Part shown: piece after piece, positions 1-7,706 of the stretch
How positions within the stretch are numbered: the stretch's first letter is position 1
Layout of the letters: every line of letters begins with the position of its first letter
Assembly: GCA_035651715.1 (NCBI GenBank)
Contig: DASRFD010000054.1
Location: 1 to 64,000 of the forward strand
DNA: 64,000 bases
Reading direction: 5' to 3'
From: Nevskia sp035651715
GTDB taxonomy: Bacteria; Pseudomonadota; Gammaproteobacteria; Nevskiales; Nevskiaceae
Notes under the pieces: generated by a model
Told to the model about the DNA's origin: nothing
Databases searched by the model: none
The model's input: the letters and a program-made list of their open reading frames with translations, nothing else
Translations under genes and position numbers: made by a program

Positions 1-1836
1 CTGGGCGGCGCCGCGCAGGTCGCCGGCGCTGCGGGCGGCGTCGCCCTGCTTGTAGATCGAGGCGGCCAGCTGCTCCACCACCAGCTTGTGGTTGGCATTG
101 CCCGGCGGGGTCAGGGCCAGCAGCTGGGTGTAGGCGGTCTCGGCCTCGCCGTACTTGTTCTGGGCGAACTTGGAGTCGGCCAGCACGCCCAGGCTCTGGC
201 TGCGCAGGTCGGCCGCGGCCGGCGGGTTCATCGCCAGCACCCGGTTGGCGACGACCACGGCCTGGTCCAGGTCCTTGACCTCGTACAGGTCTTCGGCGGC
301 GCGGGTCAGCGCCGGGGCGACCTGGGCGGCGGCGGGGAAGGTGTCGGCGTACTTGGTGCTGGCGGCCACCGACTGGCGCAGCACCCCCGGGCGGTCCTGC
401 GGCTGCACTTCCTTGGCCAGGCGCTGCCAGGCCTGGATCGCGGCGTAGGCCGCTTCCGGCGCCTTGGGGTTGTTGGGATAGCCGTAGGCGGTCTTCTCGT
501 ACTGCCGCGCCGCTTCCTGGGTCTGGCCGCCGTCGTACAGCGAGTCGGCGTAGAGCAGGTTGACCTCGGGCAGCTTGGGGTCCTGCGGGTAGATGTCCAG
601 GACCTTCTTGTACCAGCCCGCCGCCGCCGCGAAATCCTTCTTCTTCGCCTCCGGATCGGTCGCAGGTTCCTGCTGGGCGCGGGCCTGGTACCAGGGCGCA
701 AGCTCGCCCAGGGCCTTGCGCAGCTCGGCCATCACGGCGGCATCGGGCGCCCGTTTGCCCCAGTAAGGCGAGCCCGGCGCGTAATGCTCGGCGTAGCGGC
801 TCTCCTCGGCGATCATTTTTTCGGCAAAGCCTCCGTCGCGATAGGCGGCGATCACCTGGCTCTGGAAGCGCGGCGCCAGCGGGTCGGCGGGGTGGCGCTC
901 GATGAACGCGGCGTAGGCCCCGGCGGCGTCGGAATAACGCTGGCGCTGCAGCATTTCCCGGCCCAGGGCCTGGTACAGCAGCACGGCGAAGCGCGGCTCG
1001 CGCGCCAGCTGGTTGATCGCCTTGCCGCCGCCGAGCGCGGCGAACGACAGGCTCGACACGTGCAGCACATCGGCGGTGATCGCCGCCTTGGCCGGAGGCA
1101 CCGCCGCCAGCGCCGTCACGGGATCGTCGGCGGCGCCCTGCGGCAGATTGCGGTCCAGGACGGCGAGGAACACCGGCACCGCCTCGGCGTACTTGGCCTG
1201 CTTGTAGAGCGACCAGCCGTACTTGTACTGCGCCGGCTCGAAATAAGGCGAGGCGCCCTGCTCCAGCACCACGCGGTACAGAGGCTCGGCCTCGTCGTAG
1301 CGGGCGCGGGCGTAGAGCAGCTCGGCGGCGCGGAACATGGCATCGCCCAGGCGCGTCGACCGCGGATAGTCGCGGCCGAGCGTCCGCAGGCTGTCGATGG
1401 CCAGCTCGGGCTGGCCGGCGAACTGCTGGGCGCGCGCCAGCTGATACAGCACGCGGTCGTTCTCGGCGTAATGCGGATAGTCGGCGAGGATGCGCTGGTA
1501 GCCGGCGACGGCCTTGCCGATCTCCGCCTCCGCCAGGTCGCCGGCGTCGGCCAGCTCCACGCGCAGGTCGGCGGCGCGGCGCAGCGACTCCGCCCGCACC
1601 AGCGGGTCCGGCGACAGGGCTGCGGCCTGGTCGTAGTCCTCGATCGCCTCCAGCACCTCCGGCGGAATCGGGCCGGACTTGGTGACGCGCATGATGCTGG
1701 GCGTCTTGATGTAGACGAAACGGTCCTTCTTGAGGCCGTTGTTGCGCGTGATCGAGCCGACCGTGGACGGATCGGAGGCGCCGGCCAGGACCGGCCCGGC
1801 CGCCAGCAGCAAGCCCAGGAACATGGCGCGCCTCAC
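1..1836 (-). CDS. Exported TPR-repeat protein, C-terminus beyond window
   Basis: The gene runs leftward off the window edge, so its C-terminus is missing. A GTG codon overlaps the stop of the upstream gene (GTGA at 1833-1836); an in-frame ATG lies at 1824. A short hydrophobic stretch (MFLGLLLAAGPVLAGA) looks like a signal peptide, so the product is probably periplasmic. The rest is alpha-helical with many TPR-like units of the AxxLYxxARYDEAxPLY and ADSLYDGGQTQEAARQYEK kind spread over about 600 visible residues, resembling YbgF/BamD-style scaffolds. It is translationally coupled to another TPR protein and sits second in a unit headed by a sigma-54/ANTAR leader. The family is not recognised; a protein-protein scaffold role in an envelope complex is inference. 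Confidence 0.75.
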   Translation of the reverse strand, partial: MRRAMFLGLLLAAGPVLAGASDPSTVGSITRNNGLKKDRFVYIKTPSIMRVTKSGPIPPEVLEAIEDYDQAAALSPDPLVRAESLRRAADLRVELADAGDLAEAEIGKAVAGYQRILADYPHYAENDRVLYQLARAQQFAGQPELAIDSLRTLGRDYPRSTRLGDAMFRAAELLYARARYDEAEPLYRVVLEQGASPYFEPAQYKYGWSLYKQAKYAEAVPVFLAVLDRNLPQGAADDPVTALAAVPPAKAAITADVLHVSSLSFAALGGGKAINQLAREPRFAVLLYQALGREMLQRQRYSDAAGAYAAFIERHPADPLAPRFQSQVIAAYRDGGFAEKMIAEESRYAEHYAPGSPYWGKRAPDAAVMAELRKALGELAPWYQARAQQEPATDPEAKKKDFAAAAGWYKKVLDIYPQDPKLPEVNLLYADSLYDGGQTQEAARQYEKTAYGYPNNPKAPEAAYAAIQAWQRLAKEVQPQDRPGVLRQSVAASTKYADTFPAAAQVAPALTRAAEDLYEVKDLDQAVVVANRVLAMNPPAAADLRSQSLGVLADSKFAQNKYGEAETAYTQLLALTPPGNANHKLVVEQLAASIYKQGDAARSAGDLRGAAQ

Positions 1837-3677
1837 GACTTGCCCTCCGGTCCGCTCCGCGGCGGCGGCGGCTCATTGGCGCGGGCCAGGGCAAAGCGCA
1901 CCTCGCCCAGGTACATCCGCGTATGCGCCTGCTCGCGGCGCAGTTCCGCCAGCGCCAGTTCCTGCAAGCGGGCCGCCTGCGCCGCGCCGGCGGCGTCGAG
2001 GCGCGGGCGCAACGAGCCGCCTTCCGCGCCGTTCAGGGCTTCGCCGAGCTGGCGCAGGTCATGGAAGTCCTGCATCGCGGAACGGAAGGCGCCGTCCGCC
2101 ATCAGGTGCTGCAGGTAAAAGGTGTCCGGCGCGGCCATCGGCTGGCGCGGATCGTCGGCCAGCCACCAGTGCTCCTTCGGGTACGCCACCAGCCACCAGG
2201 CCCAGCCGCGGTCGGCCGCCTCCGGCCGGTCCAGGGCCTGGATCATCTGGCCGTCGCGCACGCGCTGCATCGCCTGGTCGAGCGCCTTGTCCGCCGCCTC
2301 CAGCACGCGCTGCGCGCGCCGGAAGTACTCGCGCGCCTCCTCGTAGGAGCCCATGTGGTTCAAGGCATACGGAATGGCGACCATGCCTTCCTGCACCGCC
2401 GCATCGAGGGGATCGCGCCCGATCAGCTCGGTCCACGGCACCAGCGCGCGGCGCAGGGCCTGCTCTTCCTGCGGCGAGGCGGGACGCAGGCGGTAGGGCT
2501 CGCGGCGCTTGAGAACCGCGATGTCGTCGGTGAGCTGCGGCTGCAACAGCACCGGGACGCGCCGCAGCGGTGCCGGCGCGTCGGCGGCCGCGCCGACTTC
2601 CTGTTCCTGGCCGGTGCCGGGTGGCGCCAGCAGTGCCCAGCCCAAGCCGAGCAGCGCCGCGTTCGAGCACGGCCCGGGACTGCGCACGCGGCTGAACAGG
2701 GCCACGGCGTTGGCGCCGGTACGGTGCCGCAGCTGCGCATAGCCCAGCACCAGATTGGCGCGGTCGCGCAGCACCGCGGTCTCCTCGTCGCCGGCTTTGG
2801 CCGAGGCCAGGGGCTCGAGCTCGGCCGCGCCTTCGGCCTCGCGCCCCTGGCGCATCAACTCCATGCCCTGGTTGTAGCGGACATAGGCCTGGGCCAGCGG
2901 ACCGTCGTCGGAAGCCGCCGGGGCCTGCGCCAGGCCGAACGCCGCCAGCGCCTCGCCGAGACGGCTGGCGTAGTCCGCCGGCAGGCTTGCGCCGGCCTGC
3001 CGGCGCAGGGCATAGAGCTCGCGCAGCGCCGCCAGCGGCCGCTCCGCGGCGGTGAGGAACACGGCGTAGCGCAGCCGCGGGTCGGCGCCGCCGCCGACGT
3101 CGAAGACCTCGGCGCCGGCCGCGCCCTCCCCTGCCGGCCGCAAGGCATGGAACTGCAGCTCCGGCTTGCCGAGATACCCGCCGGCGACCAGCTCCAGTTG
3201 CAGGTAGACCGGCTGCGCGCCGACGGTGAAGTCCCGCTCCAGCGTGCCGGCCGAGCGCCAGTGATCGGGCGGCGCTTCGGTGTAGCGCGCGGCGAAATCC
3301 GCGCGCAAGTGGTGCGCACCCGGCTCCAGGCGGCTCAGCAGGAAGCGATGCAAGCCATCCTGGTGCAAGGCCAGCGCCTCGCGGTCGCTGTACCGGTAGC
3401 GCTGTTGCGGCGCCCGGTCGATGATGATGCGGATCTCTTCGAGCTGCAGCGCCGAATCGCGGTTGCCGACGAACAGGGACAGCGCGCCGGGTCCGTCGGC
3501 CGGCTGCGCCTGCGCCTGGATCAGCTCCAGGGCCGCCGACTTCACGCTGGCGATCGAATCCGGAGCAACTTCCGCGGCGGCCAGCCCGGGCAAGGCCAGC
3601 AGCAGGCCCAGGCACCAGGCCATGGCGTGCCCGCGGCCCCCGCGCTTCATTCGAACTGGTAGTTGCAGCAGCCTCAT
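1833..3677 (-). CDS. Exported TPR-like envelope protein
   Basis: The protein has about 614 residues from ATG 3677. ATG 3650 (MKRGGRGHAMAW...) is an alternative that leaves a cleaner signal peptide ending near LPGLAAA. After the signal, a beta-rich segment of about 200 residues is followed by helical repeats with TPR character (NQGMELMRQGREAEGAAEL; LVLGYAQLRHRTGANAVALF). The start lies only 17 nt after the T-tract of a leader terminator (3694-3745), so expression probably depends on antitermination. Its stop overlaps the start of the next TPR gene, which points to a coupled pair. No enzymatic motif is visible and the function is unknown. The pair resembles accessory proteins of envelope-spanning machines, but that is only a comparison. 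Confidence 0.75.
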   Translation of the reverse strand: MRLLQLPVRMKRGGRGHAMAWCLGLLLALPGLAAAEVAPDSIASVKSAALELIQAQAQPADGPGALSLFVGNRDSALQLEEIRIIIDRAPQQRYRYSDREALALHQDGLHRFLLSRLEPGAHHLRADFAARYTEAPPDHWRSAGTLERDFTVGAQPVYLQLELVAGGYLGKPELQFHALRPAGEGAAGAEVFDVGGGADPRLRYAVFLTAAERPLAALRELYALRRQAGASLPADYASRLGEALAAFGLAQAPAASDDGPLAQAYVRYNQGMELMRQGREAEGAAELEPLASAKAGDEETAVLRDRANLVLGYAQLRHRTGANAVALFSRVRSPGPCSNAALLGLGWALLAPPGTGQEQEVGAAADAPAPLRRVPVLLQPQLTDDIAVLKRREPYRLRPASPQEEQALRRALVPWTELIGRDPLDAAVQEGMVAIPYALNHMGSYEEAREYFRRAQRVLEAADKALDQAMQRVRDGQMIQALDRPEAADRGWAWWLVAYPKEHWWLADDPRQPMAAPDTFYLQHLMADGAFRSAMQDFHDLRQLGEALNGAEGGSLRPRLDAAGAAQAARLQELALAELRREQAHTRMYLGEVRFALARANEPPPPRSGPEGKS

Positions 3678-3693
3678 TGCCGATCCGCCCAAT

Positions 3694-3779
3694 AAAAAAG
3701 CGTCCACGCGTTGGCTGCCTGCCAACCTCGTGGACGCCGATGTCCGCGGAAGACGTCGCCGTTGACGTCTTCTCTACAT
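3694..3779 (-). promoter_or_regulatory. ANTAR-type tandem hexaloop leader with attenuator (unit E)
   Basis: On the minus strand, P1 spans 3772-3749 with 9-bp arms (GAAGACGTC/GACGTCTTC) and hexaloop AACGGC. P2 spans 3745-3732 with GGAC/GTCC arms and hexaloop ATCGGC. Both loops have A1 and G4, the bases read by ANTAR domains. The terminator pairs 3737-3729 with 3708-3700 and is followed by a T run at 3699-3694. Its 5' arm overlaps P2, so P2 and terminator formation are mutually exclusive. The likely ligand is NasT, encoded 0.7 kb away. Confidence 0.9.
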
Positions 3780-3790
3780 CATGAAACTAA

Positions 3791-3805
3791 GCAAGCGGTA
3801 TGCCA
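3791..3805 (-). promoter_or_regulatory. Sigma-54 promoter (unit E, TPR genes)
   Basis: The minus strand reads TGGCATACCGCTTGC, which matches the RpoN consensus at GG (-24) and GC (-12) with correct 10-nt spacing. Transcription should begin near 3779, just before P1 of the leader. Confidence 0.88.
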
Positions 3806-3846
3806 GATATCGGGGCAAGGCCCATATAAAGGAACGGCGGCAGCGC

Positions 3847-4281
3847 TCAGGCCGCCCGCATCATGTGCTGCAGGCGCACCACCGTGGGTCCGCGCACCAC
3901 GTCGGCCAGGGTGTATTTCTTCAGCTCGTCCATGAACAGCCGTTCGGCGCGGTCAAGGGCCCCTTTGAGCGAGCAGGCTCCGTGCAGGGTGCACGGGCCC
4001 TTGGCGCATTCGACCAGCTGGCCGCGCCCTTCCATGGCCTCCACCACATCGCCGATGCGCAGCGACTCCGCCGGCACCGCCAGCCGCAGGCCGCCGTTGC
4101 GCCCGCTCAGCGATTCGATATAGCCCAGCTTGCGCAATCCCTGTGCAACCTTGTGCATGTGGTGGGCGGAGACGCGGTATTTTTCCGCGATGACGCCGGC
4201 GCTGACCGGCTTGCCGTCGCGGACACCGGCCAGATACACCAGCAGGCGCAGGGAAAAATCGGTGTAAAGGGACAGGCGCAC
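3847..4281 (-). CDS. nsrR: NsrR, nitric-oxide-sensing Rrf2 repressor
   Basis: This is an Rrf2-family regulator of 144 residues. An N-terminal winged helix (LSLYTDFSLRLLVYLA) is followed by the recognition region HHMHKVAQGLRKLGYI. Three cysteines in C-x4-C-x5-C spacing (ECAKGPCTLHGAC, residues ~91-103) match the Fe-S ligands of NsrR rather than IscR. The GTG start at 4281 follows GGAG and aligns with the usual NsrR N-terminus. In the family, NO damages the cluster and relieves repression of NO-detoxifying genes. The gene lies between the leader-controlled TPR unit and nasT-nasS and faces away from nasT, so NO and nitrate/nitrite signals may converge on this locus. No clear NsrR box was found by eye. 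Confidence 0.9.
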   Translation of the reverse strand: MRLSLYTDFSLRLLVYLAGVRDGKPVSAGVIAEKYRVSAHHMHKVAQGLRKLGYIESLSGRNGGLRLAVPAESLRIGDVVEAMEGRGQLVECAKGPCTLHGACSLKGALDRAERLFMDELKKYTLADVVRGPTVVRLQHMMRAA

Positions 4282-4381
4282 GCGCTTCTCCGGCTGAGAA
4301 CCGCACCATTTAAGCACAAACCGGCGGCAGCAACCCCATTTTCAAGCCGCGCGGCCCGCGGCGGCGACTTTACCGTGTACT

Positions 4382-4396
4382 TGGCATTTGGGTTGC
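4382..4396 (+). promoter_or_regulatory. Sigma-54 promoter of nasT-nasS
   Basis: TGGCATTTGGGTTGC matches the RpoN -24/-12 elements. The expected transcription start (about 4408) leaves a 5' UTR of under 30 nt, with no hexaloop leader or terminator. Unlike the other five sigma-54 units here, the regulator operon is not itself attenuated. Confidence 0.85.
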
Positions 4397-4434
4397 TATG
4401 TATATGGCAGTTCAAAAACAAAAGGGACCCGCTC

Positions 4435-5025
4435 ATGGCTGCCGGGCACACCAAGCTCAGGGTGATGCTGGTCGACGACGACACCGAGCGCCTGTCGATG
4501 CTGGAACAGGCGCTGGTCGCGGAAGGGCACACGGTGGCGGCGCGTCTGGACACGCACGCCGACCTGCCCAGCGCGGTGGAACGCTGCCAGCCGGAAGTGA
4601 TCTTCATCGATGTCGACGCTCCCGGGCGCGACACGCTGGAGTCCTTGGGCCAGCTCAACCGCGAGCACCCGCGCCCGATCGTGCTGTTCGCCGCGCGCAG
4701 CGATCCGGAAACCACACGGCGCGCGGTGCACGCCGGCGTCAGCGCCTATGTCGTCGACGGCCTCCACCCCACCCGCCTCAGCGCGCTGCTGGAGGTGGCG
4801 ATCGCCCGCTTCGAGCTGCATCAGGCGATGCGCGAGGAGCTCGACCAGGCGCGCACCCGCCTGGCCGACCAGCGCGACATCGAGAAAGCCAAGGGCCTGC
4901 TGATGAAGCGCCGCAACCTGGACGAGGCGCAGGCCTACGGCCTGCTGCGGCGCATGGCGATGGACCGCAAGCAGCGCATCGGCGACTTCGCCCGCGTGCT
5001 GATCACCGCGGCGGACGTGCTGTGA
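4435..5025 (+). CDS. nasT: NasT-type ANTAR antiterminator
   Basis: The protein has 196 residues. A receiver-like domain (residues ~8-125) carries the acidic triad D14-D16 and a putative acceptor in FIDVDAPGRDTLE (D59), typical of NasT/AmiR. A short coiled coil leads into a C-terminal ANTAR domain (~135-190) with the hallmark KGLLMKRRNLDEAQAYGLLRRMAM. ANTAR proteins bind tandem hexaloop stem-loops and block formation of an overlapping terminator. AGGGA lies 9 nt before ATG 4435. The stop overlaps the nasS start (GTGA), so the pair is coupled. Five matching RNA targets occur within 11 kb, the strongest evidence for its role here. None precedes a nitrate reductase gene. Confidence 0.93.
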   Translation: MAAGHTKLRVMLVDDDTERLSMLEQALVAEGHTVAARLDTHADLPSAVERCQPEVIFIDVDAPGRDTLESLGQLNREHPRPIVLFAARSDPETTRRAVHAGVSAYVVDGLHPTRLSALLEVAIARFELHQAMREELDQARTRLADQRDIEKAKGLLMKRRNLDEAQAYGLLRRMAMDRKQRIGDFARVLITAADVL

Positions 5026-6275
5026 GCGGACCTCTGGAAAAGACCACGCTGCGCCTGGGCCTGCTGCCGCTGGCGGACGCCGCGCCGCTGGTGGTGGCCA
5101 AGTCGCGCGGCTTCTTCGCCCGGCATGGACTGAACGTGGAGCTGCGCATCGAGCGGGCCTGGGCGGCGCTGCGCGACAAGGTGGCGATGGGCGTGCTCGA
5201 CGCGGCGCAGATGCTGGCGCCGATTCCGATCGCGGCAACGCTGGGCCTCGACGGCATCGCCGTACCAATGGTTACGGCCCTGTCGCTCAACCTCAACGGC
5301 AATGCTGTCACCGTGTCGCGCTCCCTGCACCAGCGGATGCGCGAGCACGCGCCGGCCGACGCCGACGCGGCGCAGTGGGCGCAGGCGCTGGCTAGGGTGC
5401 TGGAAGCCGGGCGCAAGGCGCGCCTGCCGCAGCCGGTGTTCGCCCACGTCTTCCCCTTCTCCACCCACCACTATGAGCTGCGCATGTGGCTGGCCAGCGC
5501 CGGCATCGACCCCGACGCCGACGTGCGGCTGTGCGTGGTGCCGCCGCCGCGCATGGTCGGGGAACTGGCCGCCGGCCGCGTCGACGGCTTCTGCGTCGGC
5601 GCGCCCTGGAGCGAAGTGGCGGCGCGGCGCCGGCTCGGCGTCACCGTCGCCACCAAGTACGCCATCTGGAACAACAGCCCGGAGAAGGTGCTGGGGGTGA
5701 CCCGCGACTGGGCCGACCGGCACCCGGCCACGCACCGCGCCCTCGTCGCCGCCCTGATCGAGGCGGCGCGCTGGCTGGACCTTGCGGAGCACCGCACCGA
5801 AGCGGCGCAGCTGATGATCGACGACGGCTGGGTGCAGGCGCCGGCCGACACCATCCGCGCTTCGCTGCAGGCGCAGCCCGACGGCCTGGTGTTCCACCGC
5901 CGAGCCGCGACGTTCCCGTGGCGCTCCCACGCCATCTGGTTCGCGCTGCAGATGCTGCGCTGGCGCCAGTGCTGGGCCGCGCCCGACCTTTATGCCCTCG
6001 CGCGGGATGTCTACCGCTGCGAAACCTATCGCGAGGCGGCGGCGATGGTGGCCGAACCCTGCCCCGCCTCCGACTACAAGATGGAAGGTGGCCATCCGGG
6101 GAGCTGGACCACCGCCGGCGGCAACGGCGCTGCACTCGAACTGGGCGCCGACCTGCTGCTCGACGGGACGGTGTTCGATCCCGACATGCCGCTGCGCTGG
6201 CTCGACCGCCAGCCGGCGGCCGCCGGCATGGTCGACCGGGCCCTGCTGCGCGCCGCCAATCTGGCCCCCAAATGA
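5022..6275 (+). CDS. nasS: NasS-type nitrate/nitrite-binding sensor
   Basis: The protein has 417 residues from a GTG that overlaps the nasT stop by four bases. It is related to periplasmic binding proteins NrtA/CmpA (LRLGLLPLADAAPLVVAKSRGFFARHGL; MLAPIPIAATLG; CVGAPWSEVAARR) but has no signal peptide, which is the diagnostic feature of cytoplasmic NasS. In characterised NasS-NasT systems NasS sequesters NasT until nitrate or nitrite binds. The ligand here is inferred from family membership. The C-terminal part (KMEGGHPGSW...) resembles the family tail. No nitrate transporter genes accompany it. Confidence 0.92.
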   Translation: MSGPLEKTTLRLGLLPLADAAPLVVAKSRGFFARHGLNVELRIERAWAALRDKVAMGVLDAAQMLAPIPIAATLGLDGIAVPMVTALSLNLNGNAVTVSRSLHQRMREHAPADADAAQWAQALARVLEAGRKARLPQPVFAHVFPFSTHHYELRMWLASAGIDPDADVRLCVVPPPRMVGELAAGRVDGFCVGAPWSEVAARRRLGVTVATKYAIWNNSPEKVLGVTRDWADRHPATHRALVAALIEAARWLDLAEHRTEAAQLMIDDGWVQAPADTIRASLQAQPDGLVFHRRAATFPWRSHAIWFALQMLRWRQCWAAPDLYALARDVYRCETYREAAAMVAEPCPASDYKMEGGHPGSWTTAGGNGAALELGADLLLDGTVFDPDMPLRWLDRQPAAAGMVDRALLRAANLAPK

Positions 6276-6302
6276 CAAGGCGCCAGCCGCGGCATTTGAA
6301 TT

Positions 6303-6317
6303 TGGCATAGCGATTGC
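6303..6317 (+). promoter_or_regulatory. Sigma-54 promoter (unit A, OmpA-cupredoxin)
   Basis: TGGCATAGCGATTGC matches RpoN -24/-12 with correct spacing. It starts 27 nt after the nasS stop, so the downstream unit can be transcribed independently of nasT-nasS. The transcript should start near 6329. Confidence 0.88.
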
Positions 6318-6328
6318 GTAATTTTGGC

Positions 6329-6416
6329 GCATGAGTCCGGCCAAAGCCGGCCGGACCTGCGGACACAGACGTCCACGTTGCTGGCGCGGGAGCCGGCGGC
6401 GTGGACGTTTTTTTTT
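6329..6416 (+). promoter_or_regulatory. ANTAR-type tandem hexaloop leader with attenuator (unit A)
   Basis: P1 is 6335-6356: an 8-bp perfect stem GTCCGGCC/GGCCGGAC with loop AAAGCC. P2 is 6361-6374: GGAC/GTCC with loop ACAGAC. Both loops have A1 and G4. The terminator arms are 6369-6377 (ACGTCCACG) and 6400-6408 (CGTGGACGT), followed by nine T residues. The 5' arm overlaps P2 at 6369-6374. Confidence 0.92.
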
Positions 6417-6481
6417 GGCGCGTGGAAAACCGGAGCTGCCGGAGCCCCGGATCCGCCTATGTTCATCTCAGGGAGTCACAC

Positions 6482-7456
6482 ATGCAGGTCAAGAAAAGAT
6501 ATCTCGCGCTGCCCCTCGCCGCTCTCGCGCTGCCTTTGGCCGGCTGCCTGAGCGCGTCCAACGGGCTCAACTACGACCGCAGCAACTATCAGCCCGGCGC
6601 AACGCCCTATGTCGCCTCGATGGGCGGCAACCCGCCCGGCATGAGCGGCTGGCCGACGCATCAGCTGCCGATTCCGGGCGAGCCGGTCGGCTACACCCCC
6701 GATCCGGTCAAGCCCAAGCCGCCGGCGCCCCCCGCCCCGCCGGCGCCGCCGCCGTGCGAACTGCCCGGCGCCGGCCAGCCCATCACGCTGGACGGCTGCA
6801 AGCAGAACGACGTGCTGATCCTGCGCGGCGTGAACTTCGACTTCGACAAGGCCACGCTGACGGCCGAGGCCAAGGGCATACTGGACCAGGTGGGCGCCGC
6901 GCTGCAGGCCCGCCCCGACATCAAGGTGGAAATCGACGGCCACACCGACGGCAAGGGCTCGGTGTCCTACAACCAGAAGCTGTCCGAGCGCCGCGCCGCC
7001 TCGGTCAAGGCCTACCTCGTCGGCAAGGGTGTGGCGGCGGAGCGCATGACCACGGCCGGCTTCGGCAAGTCGCGTCCCATCGCCGACAACAAGACCGACG
7101 AAGGCCGCGCGCTCAACCGCCGCGTCGAACTGAAGGTGACCGAAGCCTCCGCCACCGCCGCGCCGGTGGTCACCACGGACGCGCCCACCGCGTCCGCCAC
7201 CGTCGCCCCTGCCGGCGCCGCCGTGACCATCGTCAAGTTCTCGTTCGATCCGGAGACCATCACCGTGCCGGCGGGTTCCACCGTGACCTGGACCAACCAG
7301 GACATGGATACGCCGCATACCGTGAAGTTCGCCGACGGCATGAGCGGCACGCTCAAGCAGGGCGCGAGCTACAGCAAGACCTTCAGGACGCCCGGCACGT
7401 ACACCTACCAGTGCGGGGTCCATCCCTACATGAAGGGCACCGTCATCGTGAAGTAG
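6482..7456 (+). CDS. Lipoprotein fusing OmpA peptidoglycan-binding domain to a blue-copper cupredoxin
   Basis: The protein has 324 residues. A lipobox LPLAGC puts the lipidated cysteine at residue 22. A proline-rich linker (about 77-97) precedes an OmpA C-terminal domain (about 108-220) with GVNFDFDKATLT and the peptidoglycan-binding signature EIDGHTDG...LSERRA. A Thr/Ala-rich spacer then leads to a C-terminal cupredoxin (about 240-324) with type-1 copper ligands H279, C311, H314 and M317. The Cys-x2-His-x2-Met spacing is like amicyanin. The product is probably outer-membrane anchored and peptidoglycan-tethered, carrying a copper electron-transfer site into the periplasm. It is controlled by leader A. 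The fusion order is seen in the sequence; the redox role is inferred from the ligands. Confidence 0.88.
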   Translation: MQVKKRYLALPLAALALPLAGCLSASNGLNYDRSNYQPGATPYVASMGGNPPGMSGWPTHQLPIPGEPVGYTPDPVKPKPPAPPAPPAPPPCELPGAGQPITLDGCKQNDVLILRGVNFDFDKATLTAEAKGILDQVGAALQARPDIKVEIDGHTDGKGSVSYNQKLSERRAASVKAYLVGKGVAAERMTTAGFGKSRPIADNKTDEGRALNRRVELKVTEASATAAPVVTTDAPTASATVAPAGAAVTIVKFSFDPETITVPAGSTVTWTNQDMDTPHTVKFADGMSGTLKQGASYSKTFRTPGTYTYQCGVHPYMKGTVIVK

Positions 7457-7491
7457 CAATGGGAAGGCCGAGCCGCTCCGCCGGCTCCTTC

Positions 7492-7523
7492 GCCCCGCCA
7501 GCATCGCGGCGGGGCTTCTTTTT
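7492..7523 (+). terminator. Intrinsic terminator after OmpA-cupredoxin gene
   Basis: The stem GCCCCGCC/GGCGGGGC (7492-7499 and 7508-7515) is followed by TTCTTTTT. It closes unit A before the unit B promoter at 7558. Confidence 0.85.
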
Positions 7524-7557
7524 GCACCCGTGCGCGGTCCGCGCGGACGGAAAAAAG

Positions 7558-7572
7558 TGGCATACGGATTGC
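7558..7572 (+). promoter_or_regulatory. Sigma-54 promoter (unit B, repeat protein)
   Basis: TGGCATACGGATTGC matches RpoN -24/-12. The predicted start is about 7584, just ahead of P1. Confidence 0.88.
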
Positions 7573-7583
7573 TTGAATAGGAA

Positions 7584-7687
7584 CGTAGGGAGGTTCCGCC
7601 AAAGACGCCGATCCTCCGGACACCGACGTCCACATGATCGCTGCCCCCGGCCATCGCGGCCACCTGGCGGTCATGTGGATTTTTTTT
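7584..7687 (+). promoter_or_regulatory. ANTAR-type tandem hexaloop leader with attenuator (unit B)
   Basis: P1 (7589-7617) has outer arms GGAGG/CCTCC, a small internal loop and a hexaloop AAAGAC at 7601-7606 closed by a stem with one C-C mismatch, so it is the weakest P1 of the five. P2 (7618-7631) has GGAC/GTCC arms and loop ACCGAC. The terminator arms are 7628-7641 and 7667-7680, followed by eight T residues. The 5' arm overlaps the P2 3' arm. Confidence 0.87.
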
Positions 7688-7706
7688 GACCTTCAGGGAG
7701 GCTTTC

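Noticed and set aside
88..2118. Long plus-strand open frame opposite the first TPR gene
   Set aside because: High GC makes antisense frames stay open. The minus-strand frame has TPR repeats, a coupled start and a signal peptide; the plus-strand product has no recognisable feature.
4435..6275. nasT-nasS as part of a conventional nitrate assimilation locus
   Set aside because: No nitrate transporter, nitrate reductase or nitrite reductase gene occurs anywhere in the window.
6329..6416. Leader RNAs as cyclic-di-GMP or other metabolite riboswitches
   Set aside because: Short stretches such as CAAAGCC recall GEMM, but the conserved elements are two hexaloops (A1, G4) with a P2-terminator overlap, which fits ANTAR targets in all five copies and no metabolite aptamer I know.
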